NCBI RefSeq assembly: GCF_000214175.1
Contig: NC_015564.1
Location: 3,038,001-3,102,000 of the forward strand
DNA length: 64,000 bases
Reading direction: 5' to 3'
Source: Hoyosella subflava DQS3-9A1
GTDB lineage: Bacteria; Actinomycetota; Actinomycetes; Mycobacteriales; Mycobacteriaceae
Shown: piece after piece, positions 24,091-32,600 of the stretch
How positions within the stretch are numbered: the first letter of the stretch is position 1
How the letters are laid out: each line of letters starts with the position of its first letter
Position numbers and translations under genes: made by a program
The notes under the pieces: model-generated
What the model was told of the DNA's origin: nothing
Seen by the model: the letters and a program-made list of their open reading frames with translations, nothing else
Databases searched by the model: none

Positions 24091-25526
24091 TGGCGGAGAA
24101 GTTCGAGGTTCCTGGCGGGTGGGTGTTGCAGGCGTATCAGTACGCGCTCGACCCGACCGATGCGCAGGCCGTTGCGTTGGAGTCGCACGCGGGTGGGGCC
24201 AGGTTTGCGTGGAACACGATGTTGCGAGCAGTGAAAGCGAACCTGTCCCAACGCGAGGCGGAGAAGTCGTACGGGATCACCGACGCTGATCTGACCCCGA
24301 GCATGGTCTGGTCGTTCCAATCGCTGCGCAACGACTTCAACACACGCAAACACCAGGTAGCGGTCCGCGAGGACGGCACACCGTGGTGGGCAGAGAACTC
24401 GAAAGAGGCGTACGCCAACGCATGCAAGAACCTCGCGGAGGCGTTGAAGAACTGGAGCGACTCACGCAAAGGCACCCGTAAAGGCCCGAGGGTTGGGTTC
24501 CCGTCCTTCAAGTCGAAGCGTTCGACCAGGGCTTTCGCGTTCACCACCGGCACGATCCGCGTCGAACCGGACCGGCATCACGTAACACTGCCGAGGCTCG
24601 GGACGCTGCGGGTGCACGAGTCGACCCGTAAACTCGCCCGCCGCCTCGAACACCGCACAGCCCGGATCTTGAAAGCGACGGTTCGGTTCGAACGTGGCAG
24701 GTGGCTGGTGAGTTTCACCTGTGTGGTTGAGCGTGCCGCCAGCCGTCCAGGGCACGTCAAACGCCTGGCACCGGTGGTCGGGGTCGATGTTGGTGTGAAA
24801 GACCTGATCGTCGCGGCCACCCCCGACGGGCGGGAGGTTCTACGTGTGCAGGCTCCGAAAGAGTTCACACACGCGTCCCGGAAACTGCGGGCGTTGCAAC
24901 GTAAAGCAGCGCGCCAGCAAGGCCCGTGGGACGCGGTAACCGAAACCAGGCGGGAGCCGTCGAACGCCTGGCAACGCACACAGCAGGCGATCGCGGACCA
25001 GCATGTGCGGGTGGCGAACCTGCGCCAGGACCGCCTCCACAAACTGACCACGCTGCTGGCGCAGTCGTTCGACGTGATCGGCACCGAGACGCTCGCGGTG
25101 AAGAACATGATGGCCGCCGGTGGTGCCCGCAAGAAAGGCTTGAATCGTTCGATCGCTGACGCGGGTCTGGGTGAGTTCTCCCGCCAGCTCGACTACAAAA
25201 CCACCTGGTACAGCTCGGCACTAGTCAAGGCGGACCGGTGGTATCCCAGCTCGAAGACGTGTTCTGGTTGCGGTTCAGTGAAAGCCAAACTGAGCTTGTC
25301 AGACCGCTTGCACGTCTGCGACAACGAAGACTGCGGGTTGAACATCACCGGTATCGACCGGGACCTCAACGCCGCTATCAACCTCGCGCGCTATGCGCGG
25401 GCGGAGCAGAGTGCCTGCTTCGATAATGGTGGAGCCGACCGTAAGACGACCGCTTCGGCGGCGCTGGTGGCTATGAAACCTGAATCCAGCGATGGAAGCG
25501 CCTCACCCAAAAGTGAGGCTGCATAG
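24090..25526 (+). CDS. tnpB: TnpB RNA-guided nuclease of the IS607-type element
   Basis: A 478-aa TnpB with a helix-turn-helix-like N terminus and a split RuvC nuclease. RuvC-I Asp is in VVGVDVGVKDLIV (~230-242), RuvC-II Glu in GTETLAVKNM (~330-339) and RuvC-III Asp in GIDRDLNAAINLA (~422-434). A zinc finger between them uses TCSGCG and CDNEDCG. All three acidic residues are present, so nuclease activity is likely. TnpB proteins use a guide RNA from the element's right end to cut target sites and favour element retention. It starts at the tnpA stop (ATG 24090, or GTG 24087). The downstream end overlaps the presumed guide-RNA region. Confidence 0.93.
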   Translation: MAEKFEVPGGWVLQAYQYALDPTDAQAVALESHAGGARFAWNTMLRAVKANLSQREAEKSYGITDADLTPSMVWSFQSLRNDFNTRKHQVAVREDGTPWWAENSKEAYANACKNLAEALKNWSDSRKGTRKGPRVGFPSFKSKRSTRAFAFTTGTIRVEPDRHHVTLPRLGTLRVHESTRKLARRLEHRTARILKATVRFERGRWLVSFTCVVERAASRPGHVKRLAPVVGVDVGVKDLIVAATPDGREVLRVQAPKEFTHASRKLRALQRKAARQQGPWDAVTETRREPSNAWQRTQQAIADQHVRVANLRQDRLHKLTTLLAQSFDVIGTETLAVKNMMAAGGARKKGLNRSIADAGLGEFSRQLDYKTTWYSSALVKADRWYPSSKTCSGCGSVKAKLSLSDRLHVCDNEDCGLNITGIDRDLNAAINLARYARAEQSACFDNGGADRKTTASAALVAMKPESSDGSASPKSEAA

Positions 25527-25548
25527 CGATGATCACTAAAGATCACTC
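25380..25548 (+). ncRNA. Probable TnpB guide RNA (omega/reRNA) region
   Basis: By analogy with characterised TnpB elements the guide RNA spans the 3' end of tnpB and the right end. This interval holds a perfect 7-bp hairpin (25500-25506 / 25513-25519, loop CCAAAA) and the right inverted repeat. The 5' limit is a guess; the guide would be the sequence just right of the element. Confidence 0.4.
25531..25548 (-). repeat. Right inverted repeat of the IS607-type element
   Basis: Reads GAGTGATCTTTAGTGATC on the minus strand, pairing with the left copy at 15 of 18 positions; GTGATC occurs twice within it, mirroring the left end. Confidence 0.65.
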
Positions 25549-25570
25549 AAATGCAACGGCTGACTATCCG

Positions 25571-26158
25571 CTAGGCGCGGCGCGGCGATTCGAAGATCAG
25601 GGCGAAGGCTTCAGCCACGGTGGGGCTATCGCTGTCACGGTCCTGCAGCACCATCGCGCCACGCACGGGTACGTCGCCGGCCTGAAGGACACGGGCGTAC
25701 CAGCCGCAGCGCCCTGACCGCACCATGTCCGCGATGATCGCCTTGTTTCCCACATGCATGCCTAGTTTGTAACAGGGTTGCCTTGGTTGCGAGACCTGGA
25801 TGAGCGCATCCCCCCACTGCCACACATCGCCGACCCGCACGTCCGGTTCGAGCGCGCCGCGTACAGATACGTTCTCCCCGAACGCTCCTGCGGCGAGCGC
25901 GTACTGGCTGGTGTTCCAGGCGCTGTAATGCTCTGCGGGATACAGGTAAATCGCCTTGTCGATGCCGCCGTGGTTGTCGAGGTCAGCCTGCCGGTCACCG
26001 TCGAGATTGGTGGGCTGCAGCGTGATGTGTGTGCCGCGCACCTCGTGCTTTGCGATCGCGCTGAGAACTCGCTCGCGGCCAAAATCCCCCAGCACCGTAG
26101 GCGTCCCCACGAACACCCTTTCAACGGCGAGCTGCGTGTTGTCTGCGCGATCTCTCAC
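25571..26158 (-). CDS. MOSC domain-containing protein
   Basis: A 195-aa YiiM-type MOSC protein. Landmarks are LDNHGGIDKAIYLYPAEHY (~59-78), GAFGENVSV (~91-99), and QPRQPCYKLGMHVG (~123-136) with the conserved Cys thought to bind molybdenum cofactor or a sulfur donor. YiiM-like proteins act in reduction of N-hydroxylated compounds. It faces the IS element with its 3' end, 23 bp from the right repeat, and its start is 9 bp from the P450 stop, so it likely follows the P450 gene in one transcript. The GTG start has GAGG almost directly upstream, which is unusually close. Confidence 0.88.
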   Translation of the reverse strand: MRDRADNTQLAVERVFVGTPTVLGDFGRERVLSAIAKHEVRGTHITLQPTNLDGDRQADLDNHGGIDKAIYLYPAEHYSAWNTSQYALAAGAFGENVSVRGALEPDVRVGDVWQWGDALIQVSQPRQPCYKLGMHVGNKAIIADMVRSGRCGWYARVLQAGDVPVRGAMVLQDRDSDSPTVAEAFALIFESPRRA

Positions 26159-26167
26159 ACCTCAACA

Positions 26168-27487
26168 TTAGACCGGCCATGCGACGATTCGCCCGCCCCG
26201 GCGGGGTGTGAGCGTGATGTTCCGGGGCACAGCCCGTTCGGGTGCCACCCTGTCGGGCATGAAGGTGTACCGGCTCAGAACAGCGCGAAGCACCTCGGTG
26301 CCCTCCATTTGCGCGAACCCCGCTCCGAGACAGCGCCGGACTCCGCCGCCGAATGGGATCCAGGTGTTCGGGGCTGGACTGCCGTTGAGGAAACGTTCCG
26401 GCCTGAAGAGCTCCGGGTCTTCGTGATGTTCCGGGTCAGACTGGACGACACCGATCATCGGCATCACGGTATAGCCCGCCGGGATACGGAAGCCGCGGAT
26501 CTCGATGTCCTCGGTGAGGGTCCGCGCCACTTCGTAAATAACTGGCCGCAGGCGCAGTGCTTCCTTGAAAATCGCCTCCAGATACTTGTCATCCCCGTTG
26601 AGCGCAGCTTCCCGGCCAAGGCGCTGCCGCTCGGGGTCACGGGCAAGCTCGTGGAACGCCCATGCGAGCGCGGTTGCGGTCGTTTCGTGACCGGCGAGCA
26701 GCAGAGTGATCAGCTGGTCACGCAGCTCAGCGTCGGTGAGCCCGTCACTCGCGGTCCCGGCGGCGGCTGACGAGCCAGCGATGAGCTGCGAGAGCACGTC
26801 GGGGCGGTCAGCGAGGTCGGTAGCGCGGCGACGCTCACTGATCTCGCTGCCGAGAAGCGCGTCGATCTCACGCTGCATTCCCACCGTCCGCCGCCAGGGC
26901 CCGAACCGGCGCAGCCGCGGATCGTGGACACCGAAGAGAGACAGCAAGTTCAGGGAGACGAGGCGGCCGAGCAGATCGCGCAACGCGTCGAGCCGGGGCC
27001 CCTCGGCGACACCGAACACCACTCGCATGATGATCTCGAGAGTGAGCGCCTGCATCCGCGAATGGGTGGCGAACGGCCTGCCGACTGGCCATCTCGAAGC
27101 ATCGTCGATGGCGAGTGCGGCAACCATGTTCCGATAGCCACGAAGCGCCTGTCCGTGGAACGGTGGCATCAGTAAGCCACGAAGCCGCCGGTGCTGGTCT
27201 TCATCGGTCGTCAGCACTGATTGCTCCCCCACGATCGGCGTGAGGATCATGTTGCCCTCGCCGGCATGAAAGAGATCCGGTGGCCCACCGAACACCGCGC
27301 GGATGTCATCCGGGTGTGCGAGCTGCACGAGGTGGCGCTGAGGGTACACGCTCAGGCTGAACACGTCTCCGTAACGTTTGCGCAGCTCAGGAATCCATTC
27401 GTGCCGGGAGCGCGCAAAGCGCCACGTCTGAATGGCAAGTGGAAGGCGCGGTCCTGGCGGGACGTCCAGGCGCATGGTCTGTGTCAT
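26168..27487 (-). CDS. Cytochrome P450 (CYP135/CYP138-like)
   Basis: A 439-aa bacterial P450. The I-helix AGHETTATA (~262-270) holds the oxygen-activating Thr, the ExxR is in FKEALRLRP (~303), and the haem-binding loop is FGGGVRRCLGAGF (~378-390). It resembles the mycobacterial CYP135/138 branch as I recall it (DxxxHRRLRGLLMPPFHG). Substrate unknown. ATG at 27487 with GAGAGGGA upstream. It is divergent from a TetR gene with a shared ~96-bp promoter region containing two ACGTATAG repeats, which suggests direct control by that regulator. Confidence 0.93.
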   Translation of the reverse strand: MTQTMRLDVPPGPRLPLAIQTWRFARSRHEWIPELRKRYGDVFSLSVYPQRHLVQLAHPDDIRAVFGGPPDLFHAGEGNMILTPIVGEQSVLTTDEDQHRRLRGLLMPPFHGQALRGYRNMVAALAIDDASRWPVGRPFATHSRMQALTLEIIMRVVFGVAEGPRLDALRDLLGRLVSLNLLSLFGVHDPRLRRFGPWRRTVGMQREIDALLGSEISERRRATDLADRPDVLSQLIAGSSAAAGTASDGLTDAELRDQLITLLLAGHETTATALAWAFHELARDPERQRLGREAALNGDDKYLEAIFKEALRLRPVIYEVARTLTEDIEIRGFRIPAGYTVMPMIGVVQSDPEHHEDPELFRPERFLNGSPAPNTWIPFGGGVRRCLGAGFAQMEGTEVLRAVLSRYTFMPDRVAPERAVPRNITLTPRRGGRIVAWPV

Positions 27488-27537
27488 CTTCGTCCCTCTC
27501 CGTTGAGGTCACTCGCATTGTTTCTCCTTATTTACAC

Positions 27538-27560
27538 ATACGTATAGAACAAACGTATAG
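27538..27560. promoter_or_regulatory. Candidate TetR operator between P450 and tetR
   Basis: ACGTATAG occurs twice in direct orientation (27540-27547 and 27553-27560, 13-bp period); the first lies in the palindrome ATACGTAT (27538-27545). The position between divergent starts fits an operator controlling both genes. Confidence 0.5.
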
Positions 27561-27583
27561 ATCGAAGTCTTAAACTCTCCTCT

Positions 27584-28171
27584 ATGGGCCATCGGGAAGA
27601 CCTCCTCGCTGCAGCGGGAAAGCTCATCAGCGAGAAGGGCTACGCGCGCATCACTGCCAGGGACCTCGTCGCGGAGTCGGGCACCAACCTGGCTTCGATC
27701 GGCTACCACTTCGGTTCCAAAGAGGCACTGCTCAATGCGGCCATCTTCGAGGCGTTCAGCGACTGGACGACCTACCTCGCGAACACCGCAATGACAGCGC
27801 AGGTCAACTCACCGCACGAGCGAGCCGTGATCACGTGGGCGGCGATGCTGGACGGCTTCCGCGATCAGCAACCGATGCTAGTCGCCCTCGCCGAAGCGCT
27901 CGCACAGGCGGAAAGAACCCCCGAACTGCGCACCCAGTTCGCCGAGCAGTACCGCGCGATCCGCGGCCGCGTAGCGGGTTACGTCGCTGAAGCTGTCAAC
28001 GGGCTTTCCGCAGAAGATCCCCGCACTACGGCGATCGCGAGCTTCATGATCGCGGTATGTGACGGGTTCGCCATGCAATGGCTGATCGATGCCGACAACA
28101 CCCCGAGCCCAGCCGAGCTGATCAGCGGTCTCACCCTGCTCTTCGACTCCGTGGGCCGTGACCCCGAGTAG
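27584..28171 (+). CDS. TetR/AcrR family transcriptional regulator
   Basis: A 195-aa regulator with the TetR N-terminal DNA-binding domain: LLAAAGKLISEKGYARITARDLVAE then IGYHFGSKEALL (~5-47). The C-terminal ligand domain is of the type with EALAQAERTPELRTQFAEQY (split; ~100-125). It is divergent from the P450 gene and probably represses it (and the MOSC gene behind it) until a ligand binds. Its 3' end stops 1 bp short of the convergent GDPD stop. Confidence 0.92.
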   Translation: MGHREDLLAAAGKLISEKGYARITARDLVAESGTNLASIGYHFGSKEALLNAAIFEAFSDWTTYLANTAMTAQVNSPHERAVITWAAMLDGFRDQQPMLVALAEALAQAERTPELRTQFAEQYRAIRGRVAGYVAEAVNGLSAEDPRTTAIASFMIAVCDGFAMQWLIDADNTPSPAELISGLTLLFDSVGRDPE

Positions 28172-28172
28172 C

Positions 28173-28982
28173 TCACGAATCGTTTCGTTCGCTGAGCACG
28201 CGCTGCAACGTCTCAGGCTGGTCAGTGACGAGCCCATCCACCCCAAGACTGAGCAGTTCATGCATTTCCGCTTCGGAATCCACCACCCACACGTGCACCT
28301 CTGCGCCCAGGGCATGGACGGCCCGAATAAACTTCGGGTCCACCAGTGTGCGCCCCGCATATGCCTTCGGAACCTGTGCCATCCCGCCCCACGCCACTCG
28401 GCGGAGGATCGCTTTCGGGAGCACACCCTGGGAGCCCAGCGCACCAACGCGACTCGACGACCATAGAGTCATCACCGCCGCGGGCGTCATCGCAGCGATC
28501 GGCACGACACCACCGCTTGCACCGAACAGCCTGCGCATCAAGTTCAGGCGCCGGGTCGAGAAAGCGGCCATCGCCACCCGATCGAAGGTGGCGGTGCGCT
28601 GTATGAGATCGACGAAGGGCTTCACCGCCGCATCGCACTTCACATCAATATTGAACTTGGTATCGGGAAGCGCTTCGAGCACATCAGAGAGGCGGCTCAG
28701 CGGTTCACGACCATCAACTCGCGCCTCCGCCAGCGCTGACCACGGCAAATCACCAATGTGTCCCTGCATATTGGAAACCCGATCCAGCGTCGCATCGTGA
28801 TGAACCACCACCACGCCGTCGGAGGAGACACGGACGTCGATCTCGAGGTACTCAAATCCTCTGCGCGCAGCTTCGGTCAACGCAGCCAGCGTGTTCTCCA
28901 GGCCGTGAAACTCACCTGAGTGCCAGCCACGGTGAGCGAACGCCCGGGGTGCGGGCGACGCGAGATAGGGATGCGACGTCAT
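28173..28982 (-). CDS. Glycerophosphodiester phosphodiesterase family protein
   Basis: A 269-aa TIM-barrel phosphodiesterase that would split glycerophosphodiesters into glycerol-3-phosphate and an alcohol. The catalytic and metal residues are visible: FAHRGWHSGEFHGLENT (~14-30), EIDVRVSSDGVVVVHHD (~47-63) with Glu, Asp and His, and KFNIDVKCD (~99-107). The barrel ends with HVWVVDSEAEMHELLSLGVDG, the usual closing strand and helix. No signal peptide, so cytosolic. An in-frame ATG at 29033 would add 17 residues; 28982 places the HRG motif as expected. Confidence 0.88.
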   Translation of the reverse strand: MTSHPYLASPAPRAFAHRGWHSGEFHGLENTLAALTEAARRGFEYLEIDVRVSSDGVVVVHHDATLDRVSNMQGHIGDLPWSALAEARVDGREPLSRLSDVLEALPDTKFNIDVKCDAAVKPFVDLIQRTATFDRVAMAAFSTRRLNLMRRLFGASGGVVPIAAMTPAAVMTLWSSSRVGALGSQGVLPKAILRRVAWGGMAQVPKAYAGRTLVDPKFIRAVHALGAEVHVWVVDSEAEMHELLSLGVDGLVTDQPETLQRVLSERNDS

Positions 28983-29066
28983 GATGCCAGTGTGCCTGCA
29001 CCGGCTGACAGCTCGCTCAAGGAAAGCGGACATCTGCGGCAGTTTCGCTCAATGTCCGATTCTCGA

Positions 29067-29076
29067 ATCACGTGAT
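29067..29076. promoter_or_regulatory. Palindrome upstream of the alanine symporter gene
   Basis: ATCACGTGAT is a perfect 10-bp palindrome with an E-box-like centre, 26 bp before the ATG at 29103 and ~85 bp from the divergent GDPD start. Possible operator; short enough to be chance. Confidence 0.3.
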
Positions 29077-29102
29077 CGGCGGCGTCAATATACATTTCTC
29101 CA

Positions 29103-30512
29103 ATGCCGAACGTTGAAGACACTCTGGGTGACATCAGTTCATTCGTCTGGGGCCCGTGGCTGCTTATCCCGCTGTTGCTGGGAACGGGCTTATATCTGAC
29201 CATTCGACTTGGGGGCCTGCAGTTCCGCAAACTTGTCCCCGCGCTGCGCCTTGCCCTCATCGAGCGGCGGGACGACGGCGGTACGGGTGACATCACCCAA
29301 TACCAGGCGCTGACCACCGCATTGGCCGCCACTGTGGGTGTCGGCAACATCGTTGGTGTCGCAGCGGCAATTGGCCTTGGCGGTCCGGGTGCGCTTTTCT
29401 GGATGTGGGTCACCGCGCTGGTCGGTATGGCCAGCAAATACTCGGAAGCCTTCCTCGGCGTGCGCTTCCGGGTGACCGACGCGAAGGGTGAGCAGTCCGG
29501 CGGCCCGCAGTACTACCTGTATCGCGGTATCCAGAACAATCTGGGGCTCCTTCTCAGCATCCTGTTCGCCGTCTTCGCTGTGCTCGCCAGTTTCGGCATC
29601 GGCAACATGACGCAAAGCAACGCGGTCGCCGCACAGATGGAGAACACTTTCGGGATCAGCCCGTTCGTCACAGGCCTCATCCTTTTCACCTTGACCGGAC
29701 TGGTGCTCATCGGCGGAATCAAAGCCATTGGGCGGGTGACCGCGGCGCTCGTGCCATTCATGATCACCGTGTACCTGCTCGGTGGCACCTACATCCTCAT
29801 CGCGAATGCAGCGGCGATTCCGAGTGCATTTGGACTGATTTTTTCCGAGGCATTCACCGGGCAGTCGGCAGCAGGCGGCCTGCTCGGCTCTGCATTCCTC
29901 TACGCGCTGCAGATGGGTGTCGCCCGCGGCATTTTCTCCAATGAGTCCGGCATGGGGTCGGCAGCAATTGCCGCGGCCGCCGCGAGAACGACTCATCCTG
30001 TGCGTCAGGGCCTGGTGTCGATGACGCAGACGTTTATCGACACGATCATCGTGGTGTCATTCACCGGTCTCGTACTCATCACCACCGGAGTCTGGGACGT
30101 TGACCGTGCAGCGTCAGGCACGATGACAGCCAACGCGTTCACCATCGGCTTGCCCGGTGAGTGGGGCCACTACATCGTGTCGTTCAGCGTGATGTTTTTC
30201 GCGTTCTCCACGATCCTCGGCTGGTCTTACTATGGCGAACGCTGCGTCGAGCGACTTGTGGGGCGGCGCGGGGTGGCCCCCTACCGCGTCTTCTTCACCT
30301 GCGTGGTTTTCGTCGGCGCGGTTTCGCAGCTGACGATTGTCTGGACGATCGCGGACATTCTCAATGGCCTCATGGCGTTGCCCAACCTGATCGGACTGCT
30401 GCTGCTATCTGGGCTCATCGCGCGGGAAACGAAACACTATCTGCAGCATGATCCGGAATTGCGCGCCTCGGCGCGGCAGGTGCGGGAATTCATGGCGACC
30501 CTCCCGCGCTAA
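29103..30512 (+). CDS. Alanine/glycine:cation symporter (AGCS family)
   Basis: A 469-aa sodium-coupled amino acid symporter. Family motifs: GTGDITQYQALTTALAATVG with GNIVGVAAAI (~60-88) and FSNESGMGSAAIAAAAARTTHP (split; ~280-300). About 10-11 hydrophobic segments. Alanine or glycine uptake is the usual role. No good Shine-Dalgarno precedes the ATG at 29103, so leaderless or weak initiation is possible. It is monocistronic and followed by a strong hairpin. Confidence 0.93.
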   Translation: MPNVEDTLGDISSFVWGPWLLIPLLLGTGLYLTIRLGGLQFRKLVPALRLALIERRDDGGTGDITQYQALTTALAATVGVGNIVGVAAAIGLGGPGALFWMWVTALVGMASKYSEAFLGVRFRVTDAKGEQSGGPQYYLYRGIQNNLGLLLSILFAVFAVLASFGIGNMTQSNAVAAQMENTFGISPFVTGLILFTLTGLVLIGGIKAIGRVTAALVPFMITVYLLGGTYILIANAAAIPSAFGLIFSEAFTGQSAAGGLLGSAFLYALQMGVARGIFSNESGMGSAAIAAAAARTTHPVRQGLVSMTQTFIDTIIVVSFTGLVLITTGVWDVDRAASGTMTANAFTIGLPGEWGHYIVSFSVMFFAFSTILGWSYYGERCVERLVGRRGVAPYRVFFTCVVFVGAVSQLTIVWTIADILNGLMALPNLIGLLLLSGLIARETKHYLQHDPELRASARQVREFMATLPR

Positions 30513-30532
30513 ATCTCCGGGGCGTGTGGAGA

Positions 30533-30588
30533 CTTCGCGGGCGGATGTATTGGTTTCCGAGTGAGAATCGATACATCCGCCCGCGAAG
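30533..30588. terminator. Perfect 18-bp hairpin after the alanine symporter gene
   Basis: Arms 30533-30550 and 30571-30588 are perfectly complementary over 18 bp; G-U pairs could extend the stem by 5 more into the 20-nt loop. It starts 21 bp after the symporter stop. No T-tract follows, so it would be a non-canonical terminator or an mRNA 3'-end stabiliser. Confidence 0.65.
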
Positions 30589-30664
30589 GTAGCGAGGCAA
30601 ATGCGGGTGGGGTTTGTCACCTTAGGGTCCACAGTCAGAAACTTCTGACGTAGCTTTGTCACTC

Positions 30665-31054
30665 GTGACAGATCAAGGACCGAGACGCGACGAGCAAGAG
30701 AATGGGTGGGACGCTACTCAGCCCCCACCCCCGTTCGGCGCGACCGGGCCCGATTCTGGTGCGTGGGAGCCACCGCAGTACCCACCGTACTTCTCGCAGC
30801 CTGGCGCTCCATTCGGCTACGACCCCGCGACCGGAGTACCGTTCTCGCCGAAGAGCCGGCTGGGCGCGGGACTGCTCAATATCCTGGTCGCGGGAGTTGG
30901 CCGAATGTATGCCGGCCAGATCGGTCTCGGTATCGCTCAGTTGCTTGTTGCGATCGTGACGTGCGGCATCGGCTGGATCTGGAGCTTGATTGACGGCATC
31001 CTCATTCTCATCAATGGTGGCCGCGACGAACACGGCAGACCGCTTCGTCCCTGA
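30665..31054 (+). CDS. TM2 domain-containing protein
   Basis: A ~129-aa protein with a Pro/Gln/Tyr-rich N-terminal half (~1-58) and a C-terminal TM2 domain: two hydrophobic helices (AGLLNILVAGVGRMYAGQ and IGWIWSLIDGILILING) joined by the typical GLGIAQLL turn. TM2 proteins are small membrane proteins without a settled function in bacteria. Start is uncertain: GTG at 30665 or TTG at 30656, neither with a clear Shine-Dalgarno. Confidence 0.8.
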   Translation: MTDQGPRRDEQENGWDATQPPPPFGATGPDSGAWEPPQYPPYFSQPGAPFGYDPATGVPFSPKSRLGAGLLNILVAGVGRMYAGQIGLGIAQLLVAIVTCGIGWIWSLIDGILILINGGRDEHGRPLRP

Positions 31055-31088
31055 AGCGCGCCGGGTCTAGCGCTGGTAGCTTGGCGTC

Positions 31089-32600
31089 ATGACGGATGAT
31101 CAGCTACCTGATCCTGTGCCCATCCCCGAAACGACGAGTTCGTGCCTTGTTACTGGCGCGACGGGCTACATCGGCGGCCGGCTCGCCCCGCGCTTGATCG
31201 AAGCTGGTCACAAGGTGCGCGTACTCGCGCGCACACCCGACAAGCTTCGTGACGTGCCCTGGTCTCCCGACGCTGAGATCGTGCAAGGTGACCTCACTGA
31301 CGCTGACAGTTTGCGCGCCGCATGTGACGGCATCGACGTCGTGTACTACCTCGTGCATTCAATGGGTGGCGCCGGCAAGTTCGCCGACCTTGAACGGGAC
31401 TCGGCGCGCAACTTCGTCGCCGCGGCTGAAGCGGCTGGCGTCAAAAGAATCGTCTATCTCGGTGGTCTGCACCCCACGGATGGTGATCTCTCACCGCATC
31501 TGCGTTCGCGTGCCGAAGTCGGCGACATCCTCCTCGCCTCGTCGATCCCTACGGTGGTGCTGCAAGCCGGCGTCGTTATCGGTTCAGGTTCCGCGTCGTT
31601 CGAGATGATCCGTCACCTCACCGACCGGTTGCCCGTCATGGTGACACCCAAGTGGGTGAAGAATCGCATTCAGCCGATCGCTGTTCGTGACGCGCTGTAC
31701 TACCTGCTTTCGTTCGCGGACCTCACCGTCGCCGAAGGAGTAAATCGGTCCTTCGATATCGGCGGTCCGGACGTGATGGAGTACGGCGAGATGATGCGCA
31801 CGTACGGCGATGTCGCAGGCCTCCCGAAACGGCGCATGCTGGTGGTCCCAGTGCTGACGCCGCGGCTCGCGGGCCATTGGATCAACTTGGTGACCCCGGT
31901 GCCCAAAGCCCTCGCGATGCCCCTGATCGAGTCACTGCAATGTGAAGCTGTCGCGCACGAGAACGACATTGACGGCTACGTTCCGCAGCCGGAAGGCGGA
32001 CTCACTCCGTACCGCCGCTCCGTCTACCTCGCGCTACAAAGGATCGAGGACGGCAAGGTCGAGACCCGCTGGTCCAACGCGGCAGTGCCCGACACACCGT
32101 CGGATTTGCTGCCGTCTGATCCCGACTGGGCGGGCGAAACCGCCTACACCGATCTCCGCACCCAATCGTCCTCGGCGTCCCCTGAAAAGCTGTGGGCGGT
32201 GATCGAGGGTATCGGCGGTGAGAATGGCTGGTATTCGTTCCCGTTGGCCTGGACGATTCGCGGCTGGATGGACCGGGTCGTCGGGGGCGTGGGTTTGCGC
32301 CGCGGGCGCCGCGACCCCCACCGGCTCTACAAGGGTGAGGCGCTCGACTTCTGGCGGGTCGAAGAAATCGAGCACGGTTCACTTTTGCGACTGCGAGCAG
32401 AAATGAAGGTGCCCGGCGGTGCCTGGCTGGAGATGCGAGTAGAGCCACGCGACGACGGCTCCGAGCTGCTGCAGCGTGCAGTGTTCTTTCCGCGCGGCCT
32501 TTTTGGGCGCCTGTATTGGTTTTCGATCCTGCCCTTCCACGGGATCATTTTCCAGGGCATGGCGAGGAACATCACGCAGACAGCGGAACGAACTCCTTAG
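31089..32600 (+). CDS. NAD(P)-binding SDR-like protein with DUF2867 domain
   Basis: A 503-aa two-domain protein. The N-terminal part is an atypical SDR Rossmann fold with VTGATGYIGG (~21-30), VVYYLVHSMGG and VYLGGLHP, close to NmrA/complex I NDUFA9-like proteins. The C-terminal ~150 residues match DUF2867 (ENGWYSFPLAWTIRGWMD, then PGGAWLEMRVEPR), a START-like ligand-binding fold. Often described as a nucleoside-diphosphate-sugar epimerase, but the YxxxK pair is not evident, so it may bind rather than catalyse. The last 29 bp overlap the convergent ABC-F gene. Confidence 0.88.
   Translation: MTDDQLPDPVPIPETTSSCLVTGATGYIGGRLAPRLIEAGHKVRVLARTPDKLRDVPWSPDAEIVQGDLTDADSLRAACDGIDVVYYLVHSMGGAGKFADLERDSARNFVAAAEAAGVKRIVYLGGLHPTDGDLSPHLRSRAEVGDILLASSIPTVVLQAGVVIGSGSASFEMIRHLTDRLPVMVTPKWVKNRIQPIAVRDALYYLLSFADLTVAEGVNRSFDIGGPDVMEYGEMMRTYGDVAGLPKRRMLVVPVLTPRLAGHWINLVTPVPKALAMPLIESLQCEAVAHENDIDGYVPQPEGGLTPYRRSVYLALQRIEDGKVETRWSNAAVPDTPSDLLPSDPDWAGETAYTDLRTQSSSASPEKLWAVIEGIGGENGWYSFPLAWTIRGWMDRVVGGVGLRRGRRDPHRLYKGEALDFWRVEEIEHGSLLRLRAEMKVPGGAWLEMRVEPRDDGSELLQRAVFFPRGLFGRLYWFSILPFHGIIFQGMARNITQTAERTP

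Larger units (their letters stand above)
23431..25548. mobile_element. IS607-type insertion sequence
   Basis: A two-gene transposon placed between the SDR and MOSC genes. It holds a serine-recombinase tnpA and a tnpB with a 3-nt or 1-nt overlap, the order typical of IS607. Imperfect inverted repeats mark the ends: 23431-23448 against 25531-25548, 15 of 18 matching. Slightly outside, GTTGC at the left (23421-23425) and GCAAC at the right (25553-25557) extend the symmetry. IS607 makes no target duplication, so the exact borders cannot be fixed from one copy. Confidence 0.85.
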
